64,000 bases of DNA. Origin: VXPQ01 sp965223485. GTDB taxonomy: Bacteria > Bacteroidota > Rhodothermia > Rhodothermales > VXPQ01. Positions 35,842 to 46,200 of this stretch are shown in pieces. The stretch's first letter is position 1; every line of letters begins with the position of its first letter. The notes beneath the pieces are model-generated. The model did not search any database, was not told where the DNA came from, and saw only the letters and a list, made by a program, of their open reading frames with translations. A program made the translations under genes and the position numbers. The stretch lies in contig OZ244993.1 in assembly GCA_965223485.1 (NCBI GenBank), forward strand, positions 2,790,001-2,854,000, in the 5' to 3' direction.

Positions 35842-37326
35842 ATGAAAGACTCGTCCATAAAAGACACGCTGGAAGTAAAGAACTTCGGCCCGATCGCCGA
35901 GGCCAGGATCGACCTGCGCCCGCTGACGGTGTTCGTCGGGCCCAGCAATACGGGCAAGTCGTATCTGGCGGTTCTGATCTATGCGCTGCATAGGCATTTT
36001 AGTCGGGAACAAAGGAATTTCATGTTCTGGCATACTGAAAAATGGAAATCATCCCACACCATTAACGCTCTTGAGGAATGGAGGGAACATGCTTTTACAG
36101 ACAGAAAAATTCCCGCTGGGGGCAGCATAATCGAGCTGCCCAACGCGATGAGAGATGAAATTTGCGGCATATTAGACAAGCGGGGCGAAGATATCTGCGA
36201 AACCCTCCGTTGGTGTTTGGGCATGGATACAACGAATGCATTAATCCGAAAGGGAAGTCGGGAAGGCGCACTCATCGGGTTTCGAAGACATGCATCGGAA
36301 AACTCGGTGCTCTTCGAGCAGGAATTGACTATCGAAAAGCAGCTACCCGAGGTGAAAACGACAATCTCTGAGGGACTAAAGGTCAGGTTCGACACGAGCC
36401 ATTTTCTAAGCTACACGGACCCAAGGATAGGGTTAGAAGAAGGCGAAATGTGGTATGACTACTTCATCGACTGCATAGAGCCTCAACTCTTCGGGCCGCT
36501 TTATTCTCGCGCTTTCTATCTCCCGGCCGATCGGACAGGAATAATGCATGCGCATGCCACCGTCGTCAGCGCTGTAATAGGAAACGCGCCCATGGCGGGT
36601 CTGCGACCGGGCGTCAGTACCCCCATGCTTTCGGGCGTGCTTTCGACCTTTCTGCAAGAATTGATCGCTCTCGGCCGCGGAAAGAACGGGCGAAGAAGAG
36701 TTAGCGAGTCCGAACGGCAGCAGCACAATCTGGACAAGAAAATCGAAGCATCCGTTCTTGACGGATCGGTGCGCATCGACAGATCAGGGATAATAGGCTA
36801 TCCACACTTTGTGTACCGCCCAAAAGGCTGGAAGGACGACCTCCCCCTGATGCATGCCTCGTCCATGGTGTCGGAGATTGCGCCGGTGGTGTTGTATCTA
36901 CGCCATATGGTCCGTCAGGAAGATGTTCTTATTGTTGAGGAACCGGAAGCGCATCTGCATCCGGCCATGCAGGTCGAATTCACCCGCCAGCTCGCCGCGC
37001 TCGTGCATGCCGGTATCAGGGTAATTATCACCACGCACAGCGAGTGGGTGCTGGAAACGCTCGCCAATCTGGTGCGTCTTTCGGAACTTCCCAAAGCGCA
37101 AAGAAAAGAAAAAGAAATCGAAGGCGAAGACCTGGCGCTCGATCCCGATCAGGTAGGCGCCTGGTTGTTCAAATCCAAGAGCCGCCCGAGGGGGGCGGTA
37201 GTGGAAAAATTGGAGTTGGATACAGAAACCGGTCTGTTTCAAACAGACTTCGACCCGGTAAGCGAAGCACTGTACAACGAAGGGGTAGGACTCTTCAACC
37301 GGTTGCGGGAGGTCGGCAAGGAGTGA
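35842..37326 (+). CDS. AAA ATPase (OLD-like), copy 2
   Basis: The 494-residue paralogue of 33711-35210 has the same Walker A GPSNTGKSYLAVLIYALH, Walker B IVEEPEAHLHPAMQVEFTRQ (EE in place of DE) and TTHSEWVLETLANLV. The central 250 residues are strongly diverged from copy 1, which suggests the two sense different signals. The stop TGA overlaps a GTG start of the next gene (GTGA at 37323-37326). Confidence 0.88.
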   Translation: MKDSSIKDTLEVKNFGPIAEARIDLRPLTVFVGPSNTGKSYLAVLIYALHRHFSREQRNFMFWHTEKWKSSHTINALEEWREHAFTDRKIPAGGSIIELPNAMRDEICGILDKRGEDICETLRWCLGMDTTNALIRKGSREGALIGFRRHASENSVLFEQELTIEKQLPEVKTTISEGLKVRFDTSHFLSYTDPRIGLEEGEMWYDYFIDCIEPQLFGPLYSRAFYLPADRTGIMHAHATVVSAVIGNAPMAGLRPGVSTPMLSGVLSTFLQELIALGRGKNGRRRVSESERQQHNLDKKIEASVLDGSVRIDRSGIIGYPHFVYRPKGWKDDLPLMHASSMVSEIAPVVLYLRHMVRQEDVLIVEEPEAHLHPAMQVEFTRQLAALVHAGIRVIITTHSEWVLETLANLVRLSELPKAQRKEKEIEGEDLALDPDQVGAWLFKSKSRPRGAVVEKLELDTETGLFQTDFDPVSEALYNEGVGLFNRLREVGKE

Positions 37327-37817
37327 CTGGAAAGATAGTACAGGCAGTATCTCGTGCCATCTCTTCAAATTGCCAAGTGAAAAGATGTCGTAGTAAGCAA
37401 GGTTGCAGCGTGTCTATGGAGGGAGCGCCTGCAAGCCGCGTTTTAGTCAATCTCGACTGCGACAATCTGGGCATCGCTTGGGGCAACGGTGACAAACATT
37501 GCGACTATCTATTCGTCGGTGAAGAAAAGCCTGCGGGCGCGACTCGATACATAGCCTACGTTGCGCCAATCGAGTTGAAGGGTGGCGGCTTCAGGGCAAG
37601 TGAGGTGATTGAGCAACTCCAGGGAGGGGCCGATGCGGCCGACGGGTGGCTTCCGCCCGGCAACGCTTTCCGGTTCATACCGGTTCTGGTTCATGGGAAG
37701 GGCGTACATCCGGAGGATCTCAAAAAGTTGCGCAGGGCCAAAATCAAACTACGCAAACACGAGCCGGCGCCCGTACTCATCCGTTGCAAGGAGAAGCTTG
37801 CCTCGGCGTTCAGATAA
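37323..37817 (+). CDS. Small putative nuclease partner of AAA copy 2
   Basis: I place the start at GTG 37323, overlapping the AAA stop as in copy 1, giving 164 residues (VTGKIVQAVSRAISSN). The longer open frame upstream is antisense-like reading of the ATPase gene. KHCDYLFVGEEKPAGATRYIAYVAPIELKGGG repeats the D...E-x-K pattern of the first copy. Sequence identity between the two small proteins is low outside this core. Function is inferred from the pairing. Confidence 0.65.
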   Translation: MTGKIVQAVSRAISSNCQVKRCRSKQGCSVSMEGAPASRVLVNLDCDNLGIAWGNGDKHCDYLFVGEEKPAGATRYIAYVAPIELKGGGFRASEVIEQLQGGADAADGWLPPGNAFRFIPVLVHGKGVHPEDLKKLRRAKIKLRKHEPAPVLIRCKEKLASAFR

Positions 37818-37826
37818 GAGCCCTCA

Positions 37827-40715
37827 ATGCCTCGCAAAAAACTCATCGAAGTCGCCCTGCCGCTCGATGCCATCAACAAGGCGTCCAAGCGGGAAAAATC
37901 TATTCGGCACGGGCACCCAAGCACACTGCATTTGTGGTGGGCGAGGCGGCCGCTGTCGGCGGCGCGGGCGGTAATCTTTGCGCAAATGGTGGACGATCCT
38001 TCGAGCATGCTGGAGGAGTTCGGTACGAAGCAGGTGCAGGAAGACGAACGGGCAAGGTTGTTTGCAATTCTTGAGGAATTGGTGAAATGGGAAAATACCA
38101 CCAACGAAGAACTGCTCGAAAAAGCGCGAAAGGAGATTTGGCGCAGCTGGCGACGAACCTGTTCGGACAATGCGGATCACCCGCGCGCTGCCGAACTGTT
38201 CGACCCGGACAAGCTGCCTGCCTTCCACGATCCCTTCGCAGGCGGTGGCGCTTTGCCGCTGGAAGCGCAGCGATTGGGCCTTGAAGCCCATGCCAGCGAT
38301 CTCAACCCGGTGGCGGTCCTCATCAATAAGGCGATGATAGAGATTCCGCCGAAGTTTGCGCGCAAACCTCCGGTGAACCCGGATGCACGCCCCGGCGGAC
38401 AGATGGGTGCGAAAACGTTGATCGAACGAAAGTGGAAAGGTGCGCAAGGCTTGGCGGAAGATGTGCGCTACTATGGCCAGTGGATGCGCGACGAAGCCGA
38501 GCGGCGTATCGGGCATCTATATCCGAAGGTAGAGATTACCCCGCAGATGGTGAGAGAACGACCCGATCTGAAGCGTTACGAAGGCCGGAAGCTGACAGTG
38601 ATTGCCTGGCTTTGGGCGCGGACGGTGAAAAGCCCCAATCCGGCGTTTGCCGATGTGGAGGTGCCACTGGCCTCGACTTTTGTGCTCTCCAAGAAAAAAG
38701 GAAAGGAAGCGTATGTCGAGCCGGTGATTAACGGGCGTGGGTACCGGTTTGTGGTGAAGGTGGGGATGCCGGAGGATATGGAAGCGGCGAAGAGGGGGAC
38801 CACAGTGGGCAAACGCCAAGCGTTCCGATGCCTAATGTCGGAAGTGCCAGTACCCTACGACTACATTCGAAGTGAAGGAGCGGCCGGGCGCATAGGCGTA
38901 CGACTGATGGCAATTATAGCTGAGGGTGATCGTGGCCGGGTTTATCTTACGGCAACCGAGGGTCATGCCGAAGTAGCGTATATGGCAGAGGTGCCGTGGA
39001 AACCTCAAGTTCAGCTTGAAGGCAAGACCCGTGTCAATGTCTCAAACTACGGTCTCACTACCTTCGGCGATCTCTTCACCTCCCGCCAACTCGTCGCCTT
39101 GACCACCTTCTCTGACTTGGTAGCGGAAGCGATGGTGCATATAAAGCGGGATGCCGCCAACGAGGATTTACCCAATGACGAGCGGCCCCTATGCGGCGGA
39201 GGTACTGGCGTAGAGGCATATGCGGAGGCGGTGGGAATATATTTGGCATTTGCTATTGATAAGGGAGCAAACTACTGGTCATCTCTATGTGCTTGGCATC
39301 AAACACGTGATGGAATCGTCTCCACCTTTGGACGCCAAGCATTGCCGATGATTTGGGACTATACTGAGGCAAATCCTCTCAGTAGCTCGTCCGGTAATGT
39401 CTTGCTGGGTATAGAGCAAGCTGCAAAAATGATCGCCTTGCTTGGCACGGGCACTAGCGGTTCTGCGTCTCAAAAGGATGCATCCGCTCAATCAATCAGT
39501 GCAAACAAAGTCATTTCTACTGACCCGCCCTACTACGATAACATCGCTTACGCTGACCTTTCCGACTTCTTTTACGTTTGGCTCCGCCGTTCGGTACGGT
39601 CGATCTATCCAGATCTCTTTGCCACACTCGCCGTACCGAAGGCTGAAGAATTGGTCGCTACTCCATATCGGCACGGCAATAAGAAAAATGCAGAAACTTT
39701 TTTTCTCGCCGGGATGACGGATGCAATGCGATGTCTCGCCAAGCAAACACATGTTAGCTTCCCGGTCACTATCTACTACGCCTTCAAACAGTCCGAAACC
39801 AAAGGTAAAGCAGGAACTTCGAGCACCGGCTGGGAGACTTTTTTGGCCGCAGTGATCAAATCGGGCTTTTCCATCACCGGTACTTGGCCAATGCGCACCG
39901 AGTATACCGGAAATCTTAAGAAGGGTATGGCTGCCCTTGCTTCCAGTATCGTCCTCGTCTGTCGCCGGTGTTCCATAGATGCACGGTTGGGCACTCGCCA
40001 CGAATTCGTTACTAAGTTGAGAAAAGAATTACCCTATGCCCTCACCAACCTGCAATCCGGCAACATTGCGCCGGTCGATCTTGCGCAAGCCGCCATTGGC
40101 CCGGGCATGGCGGTGTATACCAGTTACGCCAAGGTACTTGATGCAGCAGGTAATCCGGTCTCTGTACGCGAGGCTCTGCAACTCATCAACCAGATACTCG
40201 ATGAAGTACTGACCGAACAGGAAGGAGACTTCGACCCCGACAGCCGCTGGGCGCTTGCATGGTTCGAACAGCACGGCTTCGAAGAAGGCGAATACGGCGT
40301 AGCCGAAACCCTCTCCAAGGCCAAGAACACCAGCATTGCCGGTATTGTAGAGGGTGGCATCCTTGCATCCAGTGCTGGCAAAGTCCGTCTTCTGCGCCCG
40401 GAAGAATTGGCTAACGACTGGGACCCAGTAACCGATAAGCGACTCACCGTGTGGGAAGCGGTCCACCACCTCGTGCACACCCTCAAGACCGGAGGCGAAA
40501 CTGCTGCGGCGGATATGGTCCGACAACTCGGCGGCGTTGCCGAAACCGCCCGTGAACTGGCCTACCGCCTCTATACCGTGTGCGAGCGCAAGAAACGCCC
40601 GGCGGAAGCCCTATCTTACAACAGTCTCGTACAAAGCTGGCCGGAAATCGTCCGTTTGGCGTGGCAGGAGGTAAAAAGCGAACAGGGTGGGCTTTTCGGC
40701 GGTAGGGAAACTTAA
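37827..40715 (+). CDS. DUF1156 domain adenine-specific DNA methyltransferase
   Basis: The 962-residue protein opens with the DUF1156 block RKKLIEVALPLDAINKASKREKSIRHGHPSTLHLWWARRP. A SAM-binding motif DPFAGGGALPLEAQRLG lies at about 134 and the catalytic DPPYYDNIAYADLSDFFYVW at about 565, the N6-adenine or N4-cytosine type. DUF1156 methylases are recurrent members of defence islands together with DUF499 ATPases. I infer that it marks host DNA while helicase and partners act on unmarked DNA. Its last 30 residues recur in the left-arm scar. Confidence 0.93.
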   Translation: MPRKKLIEVALPLDAINKASKREKSIRHGHPSTLHLWWARRPLSAARAVIFAQMVDDPSSMLEEFGTKQVQEDERARLFAILEELVKWENTTNEELLEKARKEIWRSWRRTCSDNADHPRAAELFDPDKLPAFHDPFAGGGALPLEAQRLGLEAHASDLNPVAVLINKAMIEIPPKFARKPPVNPDARPGGQMGAKTLIERKWKGAQGLAEDVRYYGQWMRDEAERRIGHLYPKVEITPQMVRERPDLKRYEGRKLTVIAWLWARTVKSPNPAFADVEVPLASTFVLSKKKGKEAYVEPVINGRGYRFVVKVGMPEDMEAAKRGTTVGKRQAFRCLMSEVPVPYDYIRSEGAAGRIGVRLMAIIAEGDRGRVYLTATEGHAEVAYMAEVPWKPQVQLEGKTRVNVSNYGLTTFGDLFTSRQLVALTTFSDLVAEAMVHIKRDAANEDLPNDERPLCGGGTGVEAYAEAVGIYLAFAIDKGANYWSSLCAWHQTRDGIVSTFGRQALPMIWDYTEANPLSSSSGNVLLGIEQAAKMIALLGTGTSGSASQKDASAQSISANKVISTDPPYYDNIAYADLSDFFYVWLRRSVRSIYPDLFATLAVPKAEELVATPYRHGNKKNAETFFLAGMTDAMRCLAKQTHVSFPVTIYYAFKQSETKGKAGTSSTGWETFLAAVIKSGFSITGTWPMRTEYTGNLKKGMAALASSIVLVCRRCSIDARLGTRHEFVTKLRKELPYALTNLQSGNIAPVDLAQAAIGPGMAVYTSYAKVLDAAGNPVSVREALQLINQILDEVLTEQEGDFDPDSRWALAWFEQHGFEEGEYGVAETLSKAKNTSIAGIVEGGILASSAGKVRLLRPEELANDWDPVTDKRLTVWEAVHHLVHTLKTGGETAAADMVRQLGGVAETARELAYRLYTVCERKKRPAEALSYNSLVQSWPEIVRLAWQEVKSEQGGLFGGRET

Positions 40716-40756
40716 TCAAATCGCCAAAATTGCATTCGGAAAGAAGACCTGATGCT

Positions 40757-41893
40757 ATGGCTTCGAAAGAAACACCACCGTTGCACCTCCCCAGCCTCTC
40801 GATAAAGGGGTTCCGAGGGATTAAGGACCTTTCCATTTCGAGGCTGGGCCGCGTAACGCTACTGGCCGGCAAGAACAGCAGCGGCAAAACGACCGTGCTG
40901 GATGCCGTACGAGTGTATGCTGCACGGGGTCATCCTTCCATCCTGTCGAAAGTGCTGGAAAGTCACAGGGAAGTTGCTGAATTGACGAGCAGTCAGGGCC
41001 AGAATAATGTCGGCTCTCATATAGAAGCGATCTTCCACGGACGGGATGCATCCAGAGACGCCATCTTTACAATAGGCCCGAACGACGATTCCATGCGACT
41101 GATTGTTGAAACAATTAACCCGGAAGAAGAAAGATGGCCACACCGCCCTCCTCGCTATTCTTCCGCAGTCCCGTTACGAACACTCATAGCCTCCTTTGGC
41201 GATAACAAGGAAATCGAGATTTTCTGGTATTTTTCTCCCTATGCATTGAGCACCAAAACGGCCAGAGATCGCCGCGTTTATCAAGATGCAGGGTCTGTCC
41301 GTGAACATGAAATGCCCACTCCAATAGTATGCGAATCTATGGGCCCCGGCCCATTGGGCAATGACGAAATAGAAAGATTCTGGGATGTTATTGCACTAAC
41401 CGACAAGGAAGAACAGATAGTATCTGCCCTGCGACTTATCCTCGATAAAAAAGTGGAGCGCATTGCGATGATCGGGAACGAAAGTGAAAGTCGACGAATG
41501 GTTGTCAGATTTGAAGGGCAATCCTTTCCCGTTCCTCTCGAAAGCTTCGGTGACGGCACCCTCCGCCTATTCGGCGTAGCCTTGGCCCTCATCAACAGCA
41601 AAGACGGTTTCCTGCTTATCGACGAAGCGGAAAACGGCATACACCATTCAGTGCAGTCTGATTTTTGGCGTATACTCCTTGAAACAGCGCACAAAAACAA
41701 TGTACAGGTTTTGGCGACAACACACAGCTACGACTGCATACGTGGTTTCGCACATGCTATGGCCGAATACGAAGAAAGCGACGGTGCGCTCGTGCGCCTT
41801 GAACGAGAGAACGGAGATGTTCGGGCAGTCGAGTATTCGGAAAAGAATATCAAGGTTATAGCTAAACAACAAATTGATATTGAAGTGAGGTAA
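40757..41893 (+). CDS. AAA ATPase (OLD-like) of the right-arm cargo pair
   Basis: The protein has LSIKGFRGIKDLSI and Walker A LLAGKNSSGKTTVLDAV at about 35-48, Walker B FLLIDEAENGIHHSVQSDFW and ATTHSYDCIRGF near the C-terminus. I start at ATG 40757 (378 residues); TTG 40730 adds nine residues. It is unrelated in detail to the paired ATPases at 33711 and 35842. With the TOPRIM-like protein 5 bp downstream it forms a two-gene OLD-like module, comparable in layout to Gabija- or PARIS-type ATPase plus TOPRIM effectors. Confidence 0.85.
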   Translation: MASKETPPLHLPSLSIKGFRGIKDLSISRLGRVTLLAGKNSSGKTTVLDAVRVYAARGHPSILSKVLESHREVAELTSSQGQNNVGSHIEAIFHGRDASRDAIFTIGPNDDSMRLIVETINPEEERWPHRPPRYSSAVPLRTLIASFGDNKEIEIFWYFSPYALSTKTARDRRVYQDAGSVREHEMPTPIVCESMGPGPLGNDEIERFWDVIALTDKEEQIVSALRLILDKKVERIAMIGNESESRRMVVRFEGQSFPVPLESFGDGTLRLFGVALALINSKDGFLLIDEAENGIHHSVQSDFWRILLETAHKNNVQVLATTHSYDCIRGFAHAMAEYEESDGALVRLERENGDVRAVEYSEKNIKVIAKQQIDIEVR

Positions 41894-41898
41894 ATCTT

Positions 41899-42519
41899 AT
41901 GCCCAATAATGATTGCGTTCTTCTTGTAGAAGGACAGGACGACCTGCATGTCGTCCGACAATTCGGTGCGTCTCATCAATCCATGCCAACATTCTGCATT
42001 CGGGCAAAAGGAGGAATTGATAATCTTCTAGAGGAGATTGGCTCAGAAATTCTGGTTCCTGCCCGCAAAGTCGTAGGTATCTTAGTAGACGCTAACGGCA
42101 ATCTGGACGCTCGTTGGACTGCTGTAAAGAACAGACTCCAGGAAGAGAACATTATAGTGCCTCCTCATCCTGAGCCAACCGGTACTATTATAAACATAAA
42201 TAACCGCCCTCGTATCGGTATCTGGCTGATGCCCGACAATCAATCGACCGGCGAACTCGAGGACTTCGTCGCGGAAATGATTCCCGACAGCGATCCAGTA
42301 TGGCCGAGATCGAAACGCTACATTGATAGCATCCCGGAGTCAGACCAAAAGTTTTCCAAGAAAAAGATACCGCGAGCGCAGGTCCACGCTTGGCTCGCAA
42401 CGAGAGAATCTCCCAGGCAAATGGGTGTTGCCATTCGCGCTAAGGACTTGGATACGAGCGGTCCGCTCAGCACAACATTCGCAGACTGGCTGCGGGAACT
42501 CTTCGAGCTCTCAGCTTGA
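41899..42519 (+). CDS. TOPRIM-like protein (DUF3226-like)
   Basis: The 206-residue protein begins CVLLVEGQDDLHVVRQF and continues KVVGILVDANGNLDARW, the E...D-x-(D/N) pattern of TOPRIM folds; GELEDFVAEM completes a likely metal site. This matches the DUF3226 style of OLD-related TOPRIM proteins. It probably cuts or nicks nucleic acid when released or activated by the adjacent ATPase, by analogy with other ATPase-TOPRIM defence pairs. Confidence 0.72.
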   Translation: MPNNDCVLLVEGQDDLHVVRQFGASHQSMPTFCIRAKGGIDNLLEEIGSEILVPARKVVGILVDANGNLDARWTAVKNRLQEENIIVPPHPEPTGTIININNRPRIGIWLMPDNQSTGELEDFVAEMIPDSDPVWPRSKRYIDSIPESDQKFSKKKIPRAQVHAWLATRESPRQMGVAIRAKDLDTSGPLSTTFADWLRELFELSA

Positions 42520-42692
42520 CTGCATACTACATTGCGATACGTCCAGTGGGACTATCCTCGATCCTTGAAGACCACTGCATTCCAAGAAAATGCCGCCCTG
42601 AAAGCTGCAAGGATTATCTTTACAGGCATCGCATCGGGGAGCCGCCAGACAGCCACGGAGCAACAGTCCGCGGAAAAAATCGAACACAAAAT

Positions 42693-42724
42693 TCGATAAA
42701 AAAGAAACGCCCCTTGCGGGGCGT
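42693..42724 (-). terminator. Leftward rho-independent terminator between TOPRIM and MNT genes
   Basis: ACGCCCC/GGGGCGT with a 4-nt loop (42707-42724) is followed on the minus strand by a T-rich run. No minus-strand gene ends here, so it would stop antisense transcription, or it is the end of a former neighbour. The 235-bp gap also holds ATCGAA/TTCGAT arms just to its left. Confidence 0.5.
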
Positions 42725-42778
42725 CGGGCCGAAGATGCTATCTCCGGCGGGGTAATGATAATGAGTAATATACGGAAT

Positions 42779-43126
42779 ATGAAAATTCCAGCCTCGGAAA
42801 CCTTCATACCGACCATGGTGAACCGTATCGTGAGCAGCTTTCAACCTTTACAAGTCGTCCTCTTCGGGTCCCATGCGCGGGGTACGGCAACCGAATGGAG
42901 CGATGTGGACCTGCTCGTAATTCTGCCGCATGTTTCCGATAAACGAAAAGCGGCTGTCGATATGCGCCGGGCTTTGGGGGATCTGCCGGTCTGCAAGGAC
43001 ATCATAGTAACAACCCCCGAGGAAATCGCCCGGCGCGGCCGCCTCGTAGGAACCGCCTTGCGCTCGGCGCTTTGCGAAGGTAAAATTATTTATGAATCCC
43101 GACCAACACGCGCTGAAACTCAGTAA
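42779..43126 (+). CDS. MNT-type nucleotidyltransferase domain protein (right-arm copy)
   Basis: This is the paralogue of the protein at 25013-25351, with the same VLFGSHARGTATEWSDVDLLVILP core and identical KAAVDMRRALGDLPVCKDIIVTTP; the last 20 residues differ. I choose ATG 42779 to match the left copy; ATG 42755 adds eight residues and has a GGCGGGG in front. The HEPN-DUF499 gene follows 115 bp later, and the linking non-coding sequence is also similar to the left arm. Confidence 0.88.
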   Translation: MKIPASETFIPTMVNRIVSSFQPLQVVLFGSHARGTATEWSDVDLLVILPHVSDKRKAAVDMRRALGDLPVCKDIIVTTPEEIARRGRLVGTALRSALCEGKIIYESRPTRAETQ

Positions 43127-43203
43127 GGGGGACGGGGACAACGAAACGAACGGATCGAAAGGGCTATCGCCAAACAAACCGAACAAATGCATAAACCGCT
43201 CCG

Positions 43204-43220
43204 TGTAACGCTCGCGTAAC
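43204..43220 (+). promoter_or_regulatory. TGTAAC-N5-CGTAAC direct repeat upstream of HEPN-DUF499
   Basis: Two near-identical hexamers with an 11-bp period lie 21 bp before the ATG at 43242, at the same distance as in the left arm. The first base of the second hexamer is changed. Confidence 0.45.
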
Positions 43221-43241
43221 GAAACAACCGTCTACCGAGCA

Positions 43242-46200
43242 ATGGCCATCAGTAACCGCGAACGGGTCGACAAGGCGCTGGAACTGCTGCGCGAGGGACT
43301 CGCCCCCTACGTAGAGCGTGAACTCCAGAGTGACAAAGGCAAAGCAGTTCCTCTGGAAATTTTTCTGCGCCTATCGAACGATCCGAATCTGGCGGATAAA
43401 CCCATCGGCGAATGGGATATCGCCGCGCTTCTGAAGCTGATGGTGATTCCGGATGTGTGGAATACAGTGTTCCGCTTAACGCTGGGCAATGCCGAACGGA
43501 GTCTGGTATCGGAACTTCGCGACTGGCGCAACAAATGGGCGCACCAGAGTCCTTTCTCAAGTGACGACGCCGACCGCGCCCTGGATTCGGCAGTCCGATT
43601 ACTTACCGCCGTCTCGGCCACGCAGCAGGCCGACGAAATCGACCGCATGAAGAAAGAGCTGCGCCGGCTTGTCTACGACGAGCAAGTGCGCAGCGAAAAA
43701 CGCAAGGCGGGCAGGTCTCTGATCGAAACGCCCGCAAACGCCACGCTCACCCCCTGGCGCGAAATCATTACGCCGCATAAGGATGTGGCGGGCGGCCGGT
43801 ACCAGCAGGCGGAATTCGCTGCAGACCTGTGGCAAACCCATCTTGGCGAAGGGCCTGACGAATACCGCGATCCGAAGGAATTCTTTCGCCGCACATTCCT
43901 TACCGAAAGCCTGAAGCGCCTGCTGACGCAATCCGTCAAGCGGATTACAAACGGAAGCGGCGATCCGGTGGTGCAACTCCAGACCAACTTCGGAGGCGGC
44001 AAAACGCACTCCATGCTGGCGCTGTATCACCTGTTCTCCGGTACTCCTTCGAGCGAACTCGCAGGCGCGGACGATGTGCTCAGGGAGGCGGATGTCCCCA
44101 CATTGCCGGAAGCGCGGCGCGTGGTGCTGGTCGGCAACAAGATATCCCCCGGCAATCCCGTCACCAAACCGGACGGAACCGTAGTACGCACCCTGTGGGG
44201 AGAACTGGCCTGGCAACTGGGCGGGCCGGAAGCCTTCGAACGTATCCGGGCCGACGACGAAAAAGCCACCAATCCCGGCGACAGACTCCGAGAGTTGTTT
44301 ACGGCGTACGGCCCGTGCGTCGTGCTGATCGACGAATGGGTCGCCTATGCGCGCCAGCTCCACGACCGGAGCAACCTGCCCGGCGGCAGCTTCGAAACCC
44401 AGTTCAGTTTTGCCCAGGCGCTTACCGAATCCGCCAAACTCGCGGACCGGTGCCTGCTCGTCATATCCCTCCCCGCTTCGGATACCGGCAGCTCGCCCCA
44501 TGCGGAAGCCGACGACGTCGAGGTGGGCGGCGTGCGGGGCCGCGAAGCGCTGGACCGGCTCGGTAACGTCATCGGCCGCCTCGAGGCGGCATGGCGCCCG
44601 GCAAGCGCCGAGGAAAGCTTCGAAATCGTGCGCCGGCGCCTGTTCGAACCGCTGGGCGGCCCCGATGCGTTCACATTGCGCGACGTAACGGCGCAGGCCT
44701 TTACGGACCTGTACCGAGGCCAGCGCGGCGAATTTCCGTCCGAATGCAGCAAGTCGGACTACGAAAAACGCATCCAGGCCGCCTATCCCATCCATCCCGA
44801 AATTTTCGACCGGCTGTACGACGACTGGTCCGCCCTGCTGAAATTCCAGCGTACGCGCGGGGTGCTGCGCCTCATGGCGGTGGTCATTCACGCCCTGTGG
44901 GCGTCGGGAGACCGCAATCCGCTAATCTTGCCGTCCATGATCCCTATGGACGACATCCGCGTACGCCCCGAACTGACCCGTTATCTGACGGACAACTGGG
45001 TCCCGATCATCGAGAAGGATATAGACGGGCCGAATGCGCTGCCGCTCAGAATCGACGCGGAGAGCCCGAACCTCGGCAAACTGAACGCCGCGCGGCGGGT
45101 TGCCCGCACCATCTTCCTCGGATCGGCTCCCACCACGCATGCGGCGCAACGGGGCCTGGAAGACCGGCGGGTAAAACTCGGTTGCGTGATGCCCGGAGAA
45201 TCGCCCGCCGTATTCGGCGATGCGCTCCGCCATCTTACAAAGGAGGCCACCTACCTGTATCAGGACGGCTCGCGAGTATGGTACTCGACCCAACCTACGG
45301 TAACCAAGCTGGCGCAGGACCGCGCTGCTGAATTCGAGCGTGACCCGGACAAGGTGAACGCCGAACTGGAAAAGCGCCTGCGCAGCGCGCTGCGAGACCA
45401 AGGCGGTTTCTCGCGCATACACGCATTGCCGCGCACCGCTTCGGATGTGCCCGACGATACGGATGCTCGTCTCGTAGTGCTGACCCCGGAGCATGCGCAC
45501 AACAAGGAGCAGGACAGCGACGCCATTAAGGCCGCCCGGGCCATTCTCGAAATGCGCGGCAATGCGCCCCGGCTCTACCGCAACACGCTCGTCTTCCTTG
45601 CGGCGGACCGGGTGCGCCTGCAAGACCTTCACGCGGCGGTGTGTTTGTACCTCGCTTGGGAGTCTATCCTGAACGAGAGGGAAGCGCTCAATCTGGATCC
45701 GCACCAGACGGGCCAGGCGAAAACGCAGAAGCAATCCGCCAACGAAACCGTACAGGCGCAACTGCCCGAAACCTGGCAATGGCTGCTGGCGCCCGAACAA
45801 AAATCTCCCCGGGAGGAAATCACCTGTCAGGCTATTTCGCTGCGGGGCGCCGACGGGCTGGCGGCACGGGCGTACAAGCGGCTCGTTCGCGAGGAAATGC
45901 TGGTTTGCACGCTCGGCCCCACCATCCTGCGCAAGCACATGGACGAAGTGCCCCTGTGGCGGGGCGAGCACGTAGAGGTCCGGCAACTCGTGGACGATTT
46001 CGCACGGTATCCGTACCTGCCCCGACTGCATGACGCCAAGGTGTTGCTGGAGGCTATCGGCAGCGGTCCGGGATGCCTTACCTGGGTGCAGGACACCTTC
46101 GCCTTCGCGGACAGTTACGACGAAAACGCCGGGCGCTATCCGGGGCTTCGCCACGGTGAAAACATCAAAGTGACGGAGGGGCACACCGGGTTAGTGGTCA

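Noticed and set aside
37044..37322. N-terminal extension of the second small nuclease gene
   Set aside because: The extension overlaps the ATPase gene in another frame; a GTG at the ATPase stop gives the same coupled layout as copy 1.
43599..46184. Two long open frames antisense to the DUF499 gene
   Set aside because: Shadow frames of a GC-rich gene with no family match.
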